Positions 10,001 through 18,476 of a DNA stretch of 43,435 nt are shown here, in pieces. The stretch comes from Nitrosovibrio sp. Nv4 (GTDB lineage Bacteria; Bdellovibrionota; UBA1018; CAIMNF01). The notes beneath the pieces were generated by a model that saw only the letters and a list, made by a program, of their open reading frames with translations, did no database searches and had not been told where the DNA came from. The position numbers were made by a program, and so were the translations under genes. Where the stretch lies: positions 1 to 43,435 of the forward strand of contig CALPVV020000009.1 in the NCBI GenBank assembly GCA_943327105.2, read 5' to 3'. The stretch's first letter is position 1, and each line of letters begins with the position of its first letter.

Positions 10001-10530
10001 AGGCGGTACAAGCCCTCAAAGGGAAAAAAATCGACATTGAAGATCGTCACTTTGAGCCAGAGATTCAAGTTCCTGTGAAGTGTGAGATCTCCTCATCTTA
10101 CATTGCTGACCCCAAGATCAGACTTTCTCTTTATCGTAAAATTTCCTTCTGCAAGTCAGAAACACAATTGGAATCAATGCAATCTGAAATTCAAGATCGC
10201 TTTGGTGACGTACCCGCTGAAACGATAAATTTATTTTGGGTAATTCGAATCAAGAACCTTTTGAAATTGGCAGGAATAGAATCGCTTTCGATTCAATCTG
10301 CAAAAACGGCAATGAGTGTCAAAAAACAGTCGCTCATCGAACCTGATGAAGTGATGAAAATCTATATGGGACCCAAGAACATTCGAGACCCAAGATTTTC
10401 CATCACTCCTGACTCAAAAATTGTTTTGACCGTCGGTTTTCTATCGCTCCAGCAACACTATTTCGAACTAAAGACACTTTTCGGTAAAATTGCTCCTAAA
10501 ATGTTTGAAAACACCAAAGCCATTGATTAA
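7084..10530 (+). CDS. mfd: transcription-repair coupling factor Mfd
   Basis: A 1148-residue ATP-driven DNA translocase that removes RNA polymerase stalled at lesions and recruits UvrA. The order is the normal one: a UvrB-like N-terminal region, the RNA-polymerase-interacting domain near residues 465-530 (DHVVHTLHGIGKFIGL...), the RecG-like translocase with Walker A GDVGFGKT (620-627), DEEH (721-724) and TATPIPRT (747-754), then motif VI QIRGRVGRS, and a C-terminal TRCF domain. The start is a GTG with only a weak ribosome-binding site. A stop codon at 7054 prevents any much longer version. It is the first gene of the plus-strand block that ends in uvrA, its own repair partner. Confidence 0.98.
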   Translation: MVNQNNDAAIKPVKKEQALLPADQMMELALKALKITSIHQNSVVIFSNSIEQVDQLHASLRSLKGDDISLHVWSAWEHSPFSPVSSSILQKLDRLNTLHTLVHGEKPCIVFCTPESWVQPTAPRNVWSKYTYPIKLDLDLGSHDQIREKLISLGYVKSEQVEESGQFSIRGEILDIFTPTSPHPVRIELFDTVVEKIRSFHPETQRTLKDSEITTFLVTPAEEAIFPWNNSSEVLEKIKVDCDSRSISRKIRDPIFENVRAGFLPENFRTWLPFIFERPGFIYEYLIQSKCSFQSLFHNPDLFRIQIKQELEQKKGEQEKYLDSHRIVPRYEKLYTIGEKEFLDFAETQKKPEPEIFFEKIEKERVKAEDLHEWVQDGFEILIGASGVSTKEHIKFQLKEQEFDVPFKFTDFDPENSYLLLDLNNKRTALLSSSLFLGHHKKNPSSSKRGSVPKRFNENSEVLSGVHDLVAGDHVVHTLHGIGKFIGLESLKTGESSGAEYLLIEYASNDRLYLPVFRLNAIQKYVGAGNSCSLDKLGSGQFDKAKQKARDSARKLAINLVELYAKRALLTGPKFVEPGEDYYQFCEEFEFEETEGQLQAIQSTLHDLESGKLLDRLVCGDVGFGKTEIAIRAAFQAVQSGYQVAVLVPTTLLAFQHEQSFRKRMKNFPIRVESMSRFKSKKVQTETIKELSDGKIDILIGTHRLLSKDITFNKLGLLVIDEEHRFGVEHKEKIKDIQANTHTLTLTATPIPRTLNMALSGLKEMSLIRTPPNNRQAIKTFVAEHSKEIIRNAIENEIARGGQVFYLSNKVQGMEHLVREIQEMVPHAKVTFAHGQMNETEIEKRMLEFYQGYSQILVCTTIIESGIDVPNAGTILIDRADRLGLAQLYQIRGRVGRSHRKAFAYLLVNDEGYLSEEAKMRLDVLQRFVELGSGFHIASHDLEIRGGGNLLGAEQSGNIANVGLDLFIELLDEAVQALKGKKIDIEDRHFEPEIQVPVKCEISSSYIADPKIRLSLYRKISFCKSETQLESMQSEIQDRFGDVPAETINLFWVIRIKNLLKLAGIESLSIQSAKTAMSVKKQSLIEPDEVMKIYMGPKNIRDPRFSITPDSKIVLTVGFLSLQQHYFELKTLFGKIAPKMFENTKAID

Positions 10531-10539
10531 ACTTTTTTT

Positions 10540-11358
10540 ATGAACAAAATCAATCTGTGGTTTATCCCGTTTGCAATTCTCGCTCAAACAACAGCTCAAG
10601 CTTCAATTGAAGCGGCAAGAGTGAACGACAAAGTAATCACCCTTGATCAGGTGACTGCAAAAATTGTTGAGCTTGAACGCTCTGGAGCTTCCTTTAATGG
10701 ATCCAAAAAAGCGGTAACCGAAGAACTCATTAAAAAAGAAGCAGCTATTCAAGAAGCTAAAAAAATGAAACTTGATCAAGATCCGGCCATCATTGATCGT
10801 ATCAACAATGTTCTTTTTTATGCCGTCATCGAGAAAAAGCTAGGCAGTGATTTTGATAAGATCAGCCTTTCTGATGCAGAAGCAAAAAACTGGTACGAAA
10901 AAAATCCTGAAATCAGAACCAGTCATATTTTTGTAGCTCTGCCACAAGATGCTTCTTCAGAAGATGAAAAAAAGGCTACTTCTAAATTAAGTGCGATCAT
11001 TGCTGACATTAAAGCGGGTAAGGTGTCATTTGCTGAAGCGGCACAAAAAAATTCAGAAGATCCAAGTGCTGCAATGGGTGGCGATCTTGACTACCGTATG
11101 AAAAATAGACTTGATCCAGCATATTACCGCGCTGCCTTGAAGCTCAGCAGAGCTGGCGATATTTCGGGAATCGTTCGCACTCCCTTCGGTTTACACTTGA
11201 TTCGAATGACCGGTAAACACTCTTGGAGCGAGATGGATCGTCAAAGTGTGAAAAGAGTCATTTTTGAAGAAAAAAGACAGGAAATCGTAAACAACTATTT
11301 GAACAATTTGCGTCAAAAAGCAAAGGTTACGATTAACAACTCTGTAATCAAAGACTAA
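10540..11358 (+). CDS. exported parvulin-type peptidyl-prolyl isomerase
   Basis: A 272-residue protein with an N-terminal signal peptide (hydrophobic stretch about residues 5-18, likely cut after TAQA near 21). An N-terminal helical segment follows, then a rotamase (PpiC/parvulin) domain at about 125-230, seen in RTSHIFVALP, the MGGDLDYR block and the FGLHLIRMTGK strand. It probably acts as a chaperone or prolyl isomerase on outer-membrane proteins in the periplasm. It begins nine bases after mfd, so it is co-transcribed with it. It resembles PrsA/PpiC/SurA relatives, but the exact orthology cannot be fixed by eye. Confidence 0.9.
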   Translation: MNKINLWFIPFAILAQTTAQASIEAARVNDKVITLDQVTAKIVELERSGASFNGSKKAVTEELIKKEAAIQEAKKMKLDQDPAIIDRINNVLFYAVIEKKLGSDFDKISLSDAEAKNWYEKNPEIRTSHIFVALPQDASSEDEKKATSKLSAIIADIKAGKVSFAEAAQKNSEDPSAAMGGDLDYRMKNRLDPAYYRAALKLSRAGDISGIVRTPFGLHLIRMTGKHSWSEMDRQSVKRVIFEEKRQEIVNNYLNNLRQKAKVTINNSVIKD

Positions 11359-11397
11359 ACAAACTTAATTCAATCTTGGCAATTATAGCTGGGTATG

Positions 11398-11433
11398 AGA
11401 AACCTTGAATGTGATGAACATTCAAGGTTTTTT
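11398..11433 (+). terminator. strong terminator-like hairpin overlapping the surA-like start codon
   Basis: A perfect 12-bp inverted repeat (left arm 11401-11412, right arm 11418-11429) with a five-base loop GATGA, followed by a run of six T. The pairing can be extended outward by three more pairs, one of them G-U. It lies 40 bases after the ppiC-like stop, where an intrinsic terminator is expected. However, the best ATG of the next gene (11414) is inside the loop, and the right arm encodes its first residues. It may be a terminator, an attenuator or a translation-blocking structure. Confidence 0.75.
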
Positions 11434-12409
11434 GCTTCTTTTGACCACACTTATCCCTTCCTCGTTCGCTGAAACCACCGTATCAGCTAAAGCTTCCACA
11501 GGCATCTTGGTGGACCGGGTGGAAGCGACGGTAAATAAAAAAGCGATCTTCTATTCAGACATTAAAAAATTTAGAAATCTCACCGGTCTTCGAATGAAGG
11601 TGGATCCACTTTTTGCAAATGATCCCCTATCAAAAAAGACTCCTACTGATTCTGAAATTATAAACTACTTGATTGCAGAGACCTTGATTCTTGAAAAATT
11701 CCCGGTTTCTGACGGTGAGGTAGATCAAGAAATAACCAACATTCAAAATAATTTGCACATCAATAGAGACGGCTTGAAGTCAGCAATTTCTCGTGAAGGC
11801 TATCAGTTTGAAGATTACCAACAATTGATGAAAGCTTCTATTTCGAAACGACAACTGATAGACAGGGACATTCGAAACAAAGCCTCAGTTTCAGAAGATG
11901 AACTAAAAACAGAATATAATCTTAATCGATCTGGATCTAAAAACTTTCTAGGTTCAATTCATCTTTATCTGATTAAAATTACTAAAAAGAATTACAAGTC
12001 TGTTAAAAATGCCAAAGACCTTTATGATTCTGCACTTAAGGATATTCAAAAGGGCGATTCTTTCGAAGAGGTTGCCAAGAAGACCAGTGATGACGCTACG
12101 GCAACTATTGGCGGTGATCTTGGTTTCCTCTCCTATCTTGATATGAACAGTGTTTTGCAAAAAGAAGTTCAAAAAGTATTGTCGTCAAAAAACCCACAAA
12201 AGTTAAAGATTGGGAATTTCGAAGATTCAACCTCATTCACCATCTTTAAAATTTCAGAAATTAGTAATGATGTAGATAGTGGATTTGAAAAAGAAAAAGA
12301 TTCCTTAAGAGGTAAGCTTCTTGAAAATGAATTTCAACATCAAATCAAGTTATGGATTGAACGTCAACGAAGCTTGAACTATGTCAGTGTGAATCAAAAA
12401 CAAGAATGA
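11414..12409 (+). CDS. SurA-like periplasmic chaperone/peptidyl-prolyl isomerase
   Basis: From the ATG at 11414 the product has 331 residues: a signal peptide (MNIQGFLLLLTTLIPSSFA, cut near residue 19), a SurA N-terminal-like region (VDRVEATVNKKAIFYSDI... to about 165) and a parvulin-type domain at about 175-280 with the IGGDLGFLS block. It is expected to escort outer-membrane proteins through the periplasm. A TTG at 11405 would add three residues. The start codon lies in the loop of a terminator-like hairpin, and no clear ribosome-binding site is seen, so the start is uncertain; a TTG at 11432 is possible. It ends in an ATGA overlap with pdxA. Confidence 0.85.
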   Translation: MNIQGFLLLLTTLIPSSFAETTVSAKASTGILVDRVEATVNKKAIFYSDIKKFRNLTGLRMKVDPLFANDPLSKKTPTDSEIINYLIAETLILEKFPVSDGEVDQEITNIQNNLHINRDGLKSAISREGYQFEDYQQLMKASISKRQLIDRDIRNKASVSEDELKTEYNLNRSGSKNFLGSIHLYLIKITKKNYKSVKNAKDLYDSALKDIQKGDSFEEVAKKTSDDATATIGGDLGFLSYLDMNSVLQKEVQKVLSSKNPQKLKIGNFEDSTSFTIFKISEISNDVDSGFEKEKDSLRGKLLENEFQHQIKLWIERQRSLNYVSVNQKQE

Positions 12410-13323
12410 AAAGATTAACACTTGCTATCACACCGGGTGATCCTAGAGGGATTGGTCCTGAGGTTACCCAAAAAGCTTTAAAGAAATTAATTAAAGAACT
12501 AAAAGGTGTAAAAATATTCATTTTTTCACAACCTTTTAAAGTCGATGAAAAGCTTGATGTAGAGTTTGTGATTCCTTCGGAACTCGATAAAACCGCTTGT
12601 GGCTGGGCGATTGAATCTGCCGTAAGTTTTGTTCTAAAGGATCCGACTAATCGTGCCTTGATCACGGGTCCGATAAACAAGGTAACTCTTCAAGCTGAAG
12701 GGTATCCCTTCAAGGGTCATACTGACCTTTTGCAATACCTAACAAAAAGTCGAACTGTAACGATGGTTCTTGCTAATGATTGGTTTAGGGTAGCGCTAGT
12801 GACCAATCATTGTCCGCTAAGAGATGTTGCTTCATCCATTTCCTCAACTAAAATAGTTCAAACAATTGAACAGGCTGCTGACTTTACTCGTAAACACCTT
12901 GGTAAAAGAAAACCGAAAATTGCAGTACTTGGGTTAAATCCTCATGCCGGAGAAGAGGGGATACTCGGAAACGAGGAAAGCAAAATCATCATTCCAGGGA
13001 TGAATAAAGCACTTAAAAATGCTAAATTAAAAAATCAATCATTAGAGCTAACTGGCCCACATTCTTCTGACTCCTTTTTTGCTATGGAGAAAGCCAGAGT
13101 GAAAAAGAAACAAGGGCATGACTTCATCATTGCCCAATACCATGATCAAGGTTTGATACCGGTGAAACTCTCTGATTTTAGTAATGGTTTGAACTTAACC
13201 ATGGGATTACCGTTCATTCGTACATCCGTAGATCACGGTACTGCATTTGATATTGCCGGTAAGGGTGTTGCAGATCCTGGTAGCATGATCTATGCGATAA
13301 GAAAGGCACTGAACTATTTATGA
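12406..13323 (+). CDS. pdxA: 4-hydroxythreonine-4-phosphate dehydrogenase
   Basis: A 305-residue NAD-dependent enzyme of pyridoxal phosphate synthesis. It has the family opening ITPGDPRGIGPEV (residues 8-20), the metal-binding histidines H135 (VTNHCPLRD), H180 (NPHAGEEG) and H246 (QYHDQG), and TSVDHGTAFDIAG near the C-terminus. Its start overlaps the surA-like stop by four bases and its stop overlaps the next start by four, so all three are translationally coupled. A surA-pdxA pairing is also found in enterobacteria. Confidence 0.97.
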   Translation: MKRLTLAITPGDPRGIGPEVTQKALKKLIKELKGVKIFIFSQPFKVDEKLDVEFVIPSELDKTACGWAIESAVSFVLKDPTNRALITGPINKVTLQAEGYPFKGHTDLLQYLTKSRTVTMVLANDWFRVALVTNHCPLRDVASSISSTKIVQTIEQAADFTRKHLGKRKPKIAVLGLNPHAGEEGILGNEESKIIIPGMNKALKNAKLKNQSLELTGPHSSDSFFAMEKARVKKKQGHDFIIAQYHDQGLIPVKLSDFSNGLNLTMGLPFIRTSVDHGTAFDIAGKGVADPGSMIYAIRKALNYL

Positions 13324-14744
13324 TCAATGAAACTATATTTAGAGAATACGACATTCGTGGAATTACAGGAAAAGACCTAAATGCAGAATTTGCTTACCAA
13401 CTTGGGTTAACTTATTCGGAGTGGGCTCACGAAAAACTTGGTCATGACAATTTAACAATTTCAGTCGGTAGAGATTGCAGACTTACCAGTGATGAATATT
13501 CTGAGGCTCTGATTCGCGGACTTACTGATGCTGGCATCAATGTGATCGATATCGGCACCTGCCCCACACCTCTTACCTATTTTTCTGTGCATCATTATCA
13601 AACCAACGGTGCAATCATGATTACAGGGTCTCACAATCCAGCCGAGTACAACGGTTTTAAGATCGGCATTGGTAAGGACACTCTACACGGTCCACAAATT
13701 CAAGAGCTAAAACACGTAATGAAGACGGGAAAATTTACAAGCCGCCAAAAAGGCTCTGTAACCCAAAAAGAAATCATCTCCCATTATGTGGATTACGTTT
13801 CGAAACAAATTAAACCAAACCGCAAATTAAAAGTGGTTCTGGATGCTGGAAATGGAACCGCAGCAACTGTTGCACCACTTTTATTTGATATGCTAGGGGC
13901 AGAAGTGATCAAACTTTACTGTGAACTAGATGGCCGCTTTCCGAACCACCATCCAGATCCAACGGTTCCAAAAAATCTCGCAAAATTGATCGAAACCGTA
14001 AAAGAAACTAAAGCTGACTTTGGCGTTGGATACGATGGTGATTCTGACCGAATCGGTGCCGTTGATGAAAACGGAAAAATAATTTTTGGTGATGAATTAA
14101 TGATCATTTTTTCAAGATCAGTATTAAACCAAGTGCCAGGTGCAACAGTCATTTCGGAAGTAAAATCAAGTAACAGACTCTATAATGATATTGCTAAAAA
14201 CGGTGGCAATCCTTTGATGTGGAAAACCGGCCATTCGCTCATTAAATCAAAAATGAAAGAAACAAAAGCAGCATTGGCTGGAGAAATGTCAGGGCATATT
14301 TTCTTTGCTGATCGTTGGTTTGGATTTGATGATGCAATCTATTCTTCAGCACGTCTTTACGAAATATTGGCAAACAAAATGCTTACTGAAGAAGGAACAA
14401 TTTCTTCAATTCTTAAAGATCTTAAACCGGTAAAAAACACTCCGGAAATCAGAATCGACTGTGAAGAAGAGAAAAAGTTCAAACTGATTGAAGAAGCTTC
14501 ATTGATTTTACAGTCTAAAACTGGATCTGATGCGAAAATAACAACCATTGATGGCTTGCGTGTAGACTATTCAAATGGATGGGGACTTATCCGTGCTTCA
14601 AACACACAACCTGTAATTGTAATGAGATTTGAAGCTGAATCTGACGATATTCTACAAAAAATCCAAAAGGATTTCGAAACAGCATTAATCGATGGGGCTT
14701 TGAAAATCGGTCATGAAAAAATCAACTTCAACTCCTCACACTAA
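13320..14744 (+). CDS. phosphomannomutase/phosphoglucomutase
   Basis: A 474-residue alpha-D-phosphohexomutase that interconverts hexose 1- and 6-phosphates for surface polysaccharide and nucleotide-sugar synthesis. The phosphoserine loop TGSHNP is at residues 103-108 (S105 by strict count, S104 if one residue is trimmed). The metal loop DGDSDR is at 239-244, the sugar loop GEMSGHIFF near 320, and the phosphate-binding RASNTQP near the C-terminus. Glucose or mannose preference cannot be told by eye (ManB/AlgC type). It overlaps the start of uvrA by 32 bases. Confidence 0.95.
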   Translation: MINETIFREYDIRGITGKDLNAEFAYQLGLTYSEWAHEKLGHDNLTISVGRDCRLTSDEYSEALIRGLTDAGINVIDIGTCPTPLTYFSVHHYQTNGAIMITGSHNPAEYNGFKIGIGKDTLHGPQIQELKHVMKTGKFTSRQKGSVTQKEIISHYVDYVSKQIKPNRKLKVVLDAGNGTAATVAPLLFDMLGAEVIKLYCELDGRFPNHHPDPTVPKNLAKLIETVKETKADFGVGYDGDSDRIGAVDENGKIIFGDELMIIFSRSVLNQVPGATVISEVKSSNRLYNDIAKNGGNPLMWKTGHSLIKSKMKETKAALAGEMSGHIFFADRWFGFDDAIYSSARLYEILANKMLTEEGTISSILKDLKPVKNTPEIRIDCEEEKKFKLIEEASLILQSKTGSDAKITTIDGLRVDYSNGWGLIRASNTQPVIVMRFEAESDDILQKIQKDFETALIDGALKIGHEKINFNSSH

Positions 14745-17298
14745 TGACTCGGAAATTCTGATAAAGGGTGCAAGGGTACATAATCTAAAAAATGTAACTG
14801 TTGGAATTCCCCATCGTTCACTTACGGTTATCACTGGACCTTCCGGATCAGGAAAATCTTCTTTGGCATTTGACACCATTCATGCTGAGGGACAACGTAG
14901 ATATATTGAGACCTTTTCAACTTATGCAAGACAATTTCTTGAGCAAGTAGAAAAGCCTGATGTTGATGAGTTGATTGGTTTATCTCCAACTATAGCGATT
15001 TTGCAAAAAACAACTTCCTACAATCCACGTTCAACAGTAGGTACTGTCACAGAAATTTATGACCACTTAAGGGTTTTATTTTCTAGAATTTCAAAAGCTT
15101 ACTGTCCTGGTTGTAATGATCCGATTGAGAGTCTTTCAACCCAACAAATAGTAGATTCGATTCTTTCATACCCTGATGGTTCAAAATTAAGCATTCTGGC
15201 TCCTATTGCCCGTGAAAAGAAGGGGGAATTTCAAAAAGAACTTCTTTCGCTAAGACAAAAAGGATTTTCAAAAGCACGGATCAACGGTGAGATTAAAGAT
15301 TTATCTGATCCGATCAAACTCGATAAAAACTATAAACATACAATCGAAGTTGTGATTGACCGGGTAATAGTCAAAAAGAATGAACCCAGCCTTCAGTCAA
15401 GGCTTTTTGAAAGTACTGATCTGGGCTTAAAGCTTTCTAAAGGCTTACTCACACTGGTTGAACATTTGTCTAGCGGTAAAACGAAAGAGCATTTTCTTTC
15501 TCAAAATTTCGCCTGCAGCAAATGTGAGATTTATCTTCCTTCACCAGAACCAAGAATTTTTTCATTCAATAGCCCACTTGGTGCATGTAAACGTTGCGAT
15601 GGCATTGGCTTTGAATCATTTTCTGAAAATGAGGCTGATGACCCAGAAGAAGATTCTGATGACCATCATTATGAATTTCATGAACCGTGTAAAGATTGTG
15701 GTGGAAAAAGACTCTCGAAAGAATCACTTTCATTCAAGGTTTCTGGACACAGTATTTCGAATGTTTGTGATTTACCGATAGAAAATCTTGATGAATATTT
15801 GGCAACAATCAAATTAAGCGAGCGCGAATCAAAAATTGCGGCTGGACTCATTAAAGAAACCAGAGAACGGGTGGGTTTTTTAACAAAAGTTGGCGTCGGG
15901 TATCTGTCTTTAAGTAGACCACTTTTCTCACTGTCTGGCGGTGAATCACAACGAATGCGGCTAGCATCGCAACTGGGTAGTTCTCTTGTTGGTATTACCT
16001 ATATTCTTGATGAACCATCTATCGGACTTCACCCGCGTGATAATAAATTACTCATACAAAGTTTGAAACGCCTTCGTGATATGGGCAATACTGTCATTGT
16101 TGTAGAACATGATGAAGAAACCATGTTTGAAAGCGACTATATCATTGACGTGGGTCCTGGTGCCGGCGTAATGGGCGGTGAGATTGTGGTTTCCGGTTTA
16201 CCAAAAACGATAATCAATCATGCTTCCAGCATTACCGGAAAATACCTTTCGAATCGCCTAATGGTGAATCCACCTAAAATTCGACGAAAAGTCGATCCAA
16301 AAAAGATATTAAAAATAGATAATGTTAACATTCATAATCTGAATAAAATATCTGCTGAAATTCCTTTAGGTGTATTTACTTGTGTAACAGGAGTATCGGG
16401 TAGTGGTAAAAGTTCGTTGATTATCGATACTCTTTATCCATTATTGCTCAATCATTTTTATGATTCTGAAATCCCGAAAATGACCGCTAAAATTTCGAAC
16501 GGTATTGAATTAATCGATAAGGTGATTGAGATCGATCAATCTCCGATTGGTCGATCACCACGTTCAAACCCTGCAACCTATACAGGCATGTTTGGTTTTA
16601 TTAGAACTCTTTTTGCTCAATTACCAGAATCTTCTCTTCGTGCTTTTAAACCTGGACGTTTTTCTTTTAACGTTAAAGGAGGTCGTTGCGATGATTGTGA
16701 CGGAGATGGAATCAAAAAAATTTCAATGAGTTTCATGTCTGATGCATTTATTACTTGTGAAACATGTAAGGGATCTCGATATAAAGCGGACACTCTTCAA
16801 GTTCTTTATAAAGGTAAGAATATTTCAGAAGTTTTAAATATGTCTGTTGAGGAAGCTACGGTTTTTTTTAAAAACATTCCATCACTACATGATAAGTTGA
16901 AGGTTTTGAATGATGTTGGTCTTGGTTATGTTAAACTCGGACAATCTGCTACCACACTTTCAGGTGGTGAAGCTCAAAGAATTAAACTTGCAAAACAGCT
17001 TTCAAGAAAATCGACTGGTAAAACACTATTCATATTAGATGAGCCATCAACAGGACTACACTTTGATGACATTAAGAAACTTTTGAATATCCTTCAATCT
17101 CTTGTCGATCAAGGAAATACGGTACTCGTAATTGAACACAATATTGATGTGATCTGTTCAGCCGATCATATTATTGACCTGGGACCCGAAGGTGGAAACA
17201 AGGGTGGCCAAATAGTGGTTCAAGGTTCACCAGAAATAGTAGCGAAATCAAAAGCGAGTAAAATTGCGCCCTTTATTGCTCAAAAATTAAAATCATAA
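14713..17298 (+). CDS. uvrA: excinuclease ABC subunit A, lacking the insertion domain
   Basis: Damage-recognition ATPase of nucleotide excision repair. Both ABC modules are present: Walker A GPSGSGKSS (42-50) and GVSGSGKSS, signatures LSGGESQRMRLA and LSGGEAQRIKLA, and Walker B ILDEPSIGLH and ILDEPSTGLH. The UvrB-binding region is present (about 131-245), as are zinc ligands C268/C271/C292/C295 and a second zinc module (CDDC...CETC). At 861 residues it is about 80 shorter than E. coli UvrA (940). The loss is at residues 301-325, where a 25-residue acidic linker replaces the insertion domain of over 100 residues. The ATG lies inside the end of the preceding gene; no later start is possible without losing the first domain. 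Confidence 0.96.
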   Translation: MKKSTSTPHTNDSEILIKGARVHNLKNVTVGIPHRSLTVITGPSGSGKSSLAFDTIHAEGQRRYIETFSTYARQFLEQVEKPDVDELIGLSPTIAILQKTTSYNPRSTVGTVTEIYDHLRVLFSRISKAYCPGCNDPIESLSTQQIVDSILSYPDGSKLSILAPIAREKKGEFQKELLSLRQKGFSKARINGEIKDLSDPIKLDKNYKHTIEVVIDRVIVKKNEPSLQSRLFESTDLGLKLSKGLLTLVEHLSSGKTKEHFLSQNFACSKCEIYLPSPEPRIFSFNSPLGACKRCDGIGFESFSENEADDPEEDSDDHHYEFHEPCKDCGGKRLSKESLSFKVSGHSISNVCDLPIENLDEYLATIKLSERESKIAAGLIKETRERVGFLTKVGVGYLSLSRPLFSLSGGESQRMRLASQLGSSLVGITYILDEPSIGLHPRDNKLLIQSLKRLRDMGNTVIVVEHDEETMFESDYIIDVGPGAGVMGGEIVVSGLPKTIINHASSITGKYLSNRLMVNPPKIRRKVDPKKILKIDNVNIHNLNKISAEIPLGVFTCVTGVSGSGKSSLIIDTLYPLLLNHFYDSEIPKMTAKISNGIELIDKVIEIDQSPIGRSPRSNPATYTGMFGFIRTLFAQLPESSLRAFKPGRFSFNVKGGRCDDCDGDGIKKISMSFMSDAFITCETCKGSRYKADTLQVLYKGKNISEVLNMSVEEATVFFKNIPSLHDKLKVLNDVGLGYVKLGQSATTLSGGEAQRIKLAKQLSRKSTGKTLFILDEPSTGLHFDDIKKLLNILQSLVDQGNTVLVIEHNIDVICSADHIIDLGPEGGNKGGQIVVQGSPEIVAKSKASKIAPFIAQKLKS

Positions 17299-17309
17299 TT
17301 AGATAATAA

Positions 17310-17342
17310 AAAAGCCCCCTAAGAAACACTTAGAGGGCTTTT
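17310..17342. terminator. bidirectional intrinsic terminator between uvrA and atpE
   Basis: An imperfect inverted repeat with arms 17310-17323 and 17329-17342 (14 bases, one C-A mismatch) and a five-base loop. AAAA flanks the left side and TTTT the right side. The stem core is GCCC/GGGC plus CTAAG/CTTAG. It lies between the convergent stops of uvrA (plus) and atpE (minus), so it can end transcription from both sides. Confidence 0.9.
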
Positions 17343-17363
17343 AAAACTGGAATAAATTATCGA

Positions 17364-17681
17364 CTACTTGATTTTCAAGAATGCGATAACGAATGCGTAA
17401 AGAACGAGAGACTCGATCAACGCAAGACCGATAATCATCGGAGTGAATACTTTATCTGCAGCTGCTGGGTTACGAGCAATACCTTCGAGAGCTGAAGAAG
17501 CAGTTTTACCTTGTCCCAACGCGCCACCAATAGCAGCGAGACCAAGACCAAGACCTGCACCAAGACCTGCGAGGTCAAGAGTTGCAGAAGCAGTGTGAGC
17601 TACAGCTGCACCTTCTTGAGCGAATGCCATACCAGTGAAGAGAACCCCTACAACTGTCATCAAAATAGTTTTTACTTTCAT
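17364..17681 (-). CDS. atpE: ATP synthase subunit c with N-terminal leader
   Basis: The proteolipid that forms the rotating ring of the F-type ATP synthase. The 105-residue product has an N-terminal leader (hydrophobic 4-20, likely cut after AFA at 21), then the two-helix hairpin: helix 1 rich in GxG (37-57), polar loop SSALEGIARNPAAA, helix 2 (80-101). The ion-binding carboxylate is E90, followed by S91. Q57 in helix 1 and Y95 in helix 2 are also present. A good AGGAAAAATAAA leader precedes the ATG. It is the last gene of the minus-strand block. The genes for the F1 subunits are not in the window. Confidence 0.95.
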   Translation of the reverse strand: MKVKTILMTVVGVLFTGMAFAQEGAAVAHTASATLDLAGLGAGLGLGLAAIGGALGQGKTASSALEGIARNPAAADKVFTPMIIGLALIESLVLYAFVIAFLKIK

Positions 17682-17732
17682 TTTATTTTTCCTTTCGTTG
17701 TTGAACTATTACCGAATACCTATCGAACCAGA

Positions 17733-18467
17733 TCAGTGATCGTGTTGTGCTGATAACGAAATGTATACCATCGTCATCAAACAAAACACAAACGCCTGAA
17801 TCAAACTTACAAATAATCCAATTCCATAAAACACAACCGGCACAAGATATGGAGTCAGATCATTAAAAATACCAAGAACAACGTGGTCACCCATGATGTT
17901 TCCTCTCAAGCGAAGGCCAAGAGAAATAGGGCGGAATACGTGAGATGCCAATTCAACCACCAAAATCAATGGAGAAAGCCACAGTACTGGACCAAGAAAA
18001 TGTTTAAAGTACGCAATACCAGAGGTTCTGATTCCAACATAGTTATAATAGAGGAATACAAACGAACCGAGTGCGAAAGTAGTGTTGAGATTATCTGTTG
18101 GTGGCAAAAACCCAGGAATCATTCCAATGATGTTGGAAGTAAAAATATAGATAAATAAAACGCCAACGATTGGGAAATACAATTCAGTATTGTGTTTACC
18201 CATTACCCCTTCAGCGAGACCATAGAGTTTTTCGGCTAAAATATCAAAAAGGTTACGAAAGGTGAGTTTAGAGTCAGGAATCAAACCCTTGTCTTCTCTT
18301 TTCATTGCCTTATTCAATTGAAGGCGAGCAAACAAAGCTCCAACCAAGATCAATACCATCACTGCGATAGTCATGATCACGTGACCATAATGATGAACAT
18401 CTTCACCACTAAAAATCAGGCTAAGCCAGTTAAAACCATGTTCAGAATTTGATGCTGTTTCGTGCAT
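17733..18467 (-). CDS. atpB: ATP synthase subunit a
   Basis: The 244-residue membrane stator subunit that provides the ion half-channels. The essential arginine lies in SLGLRLRGNIMGDH near residue 190, and the last helix has GLFVSLIQAFVFCLMTMVYIS. Five to six hydrophobic segments are visible. It is followed after 51 bases by atpE and preceded nine bases earlier by a small membrane protein. The split of the membrane genes from the F1 genes is common in this broad group of bacteria. Confidence 0.96.
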   Translation of the reverse strand: MHETASNSEHGFNWLSLIFSGEDVHHYGHVIMTIAVMVLILVGALFARLQLNKAMKREDKGLIPDSKLTFRNLFDILAEKLYGLAEGVMGKHNTELYFPIVGVLFIYIFTSNIIGMIPGFLPPTDNLNTTFALGSFVFLYYNYVGIRTSGIAYFKHFLGPVLWLSPLILVVELASHVFRPISLGLRLRGNIMGDHVVLGIFNDLTPYLVPVVFYGIGLFVSLIQAFVFCLMTMVYISLSAQHDH

Positions 18468-18476
18468 TTTAAAATC

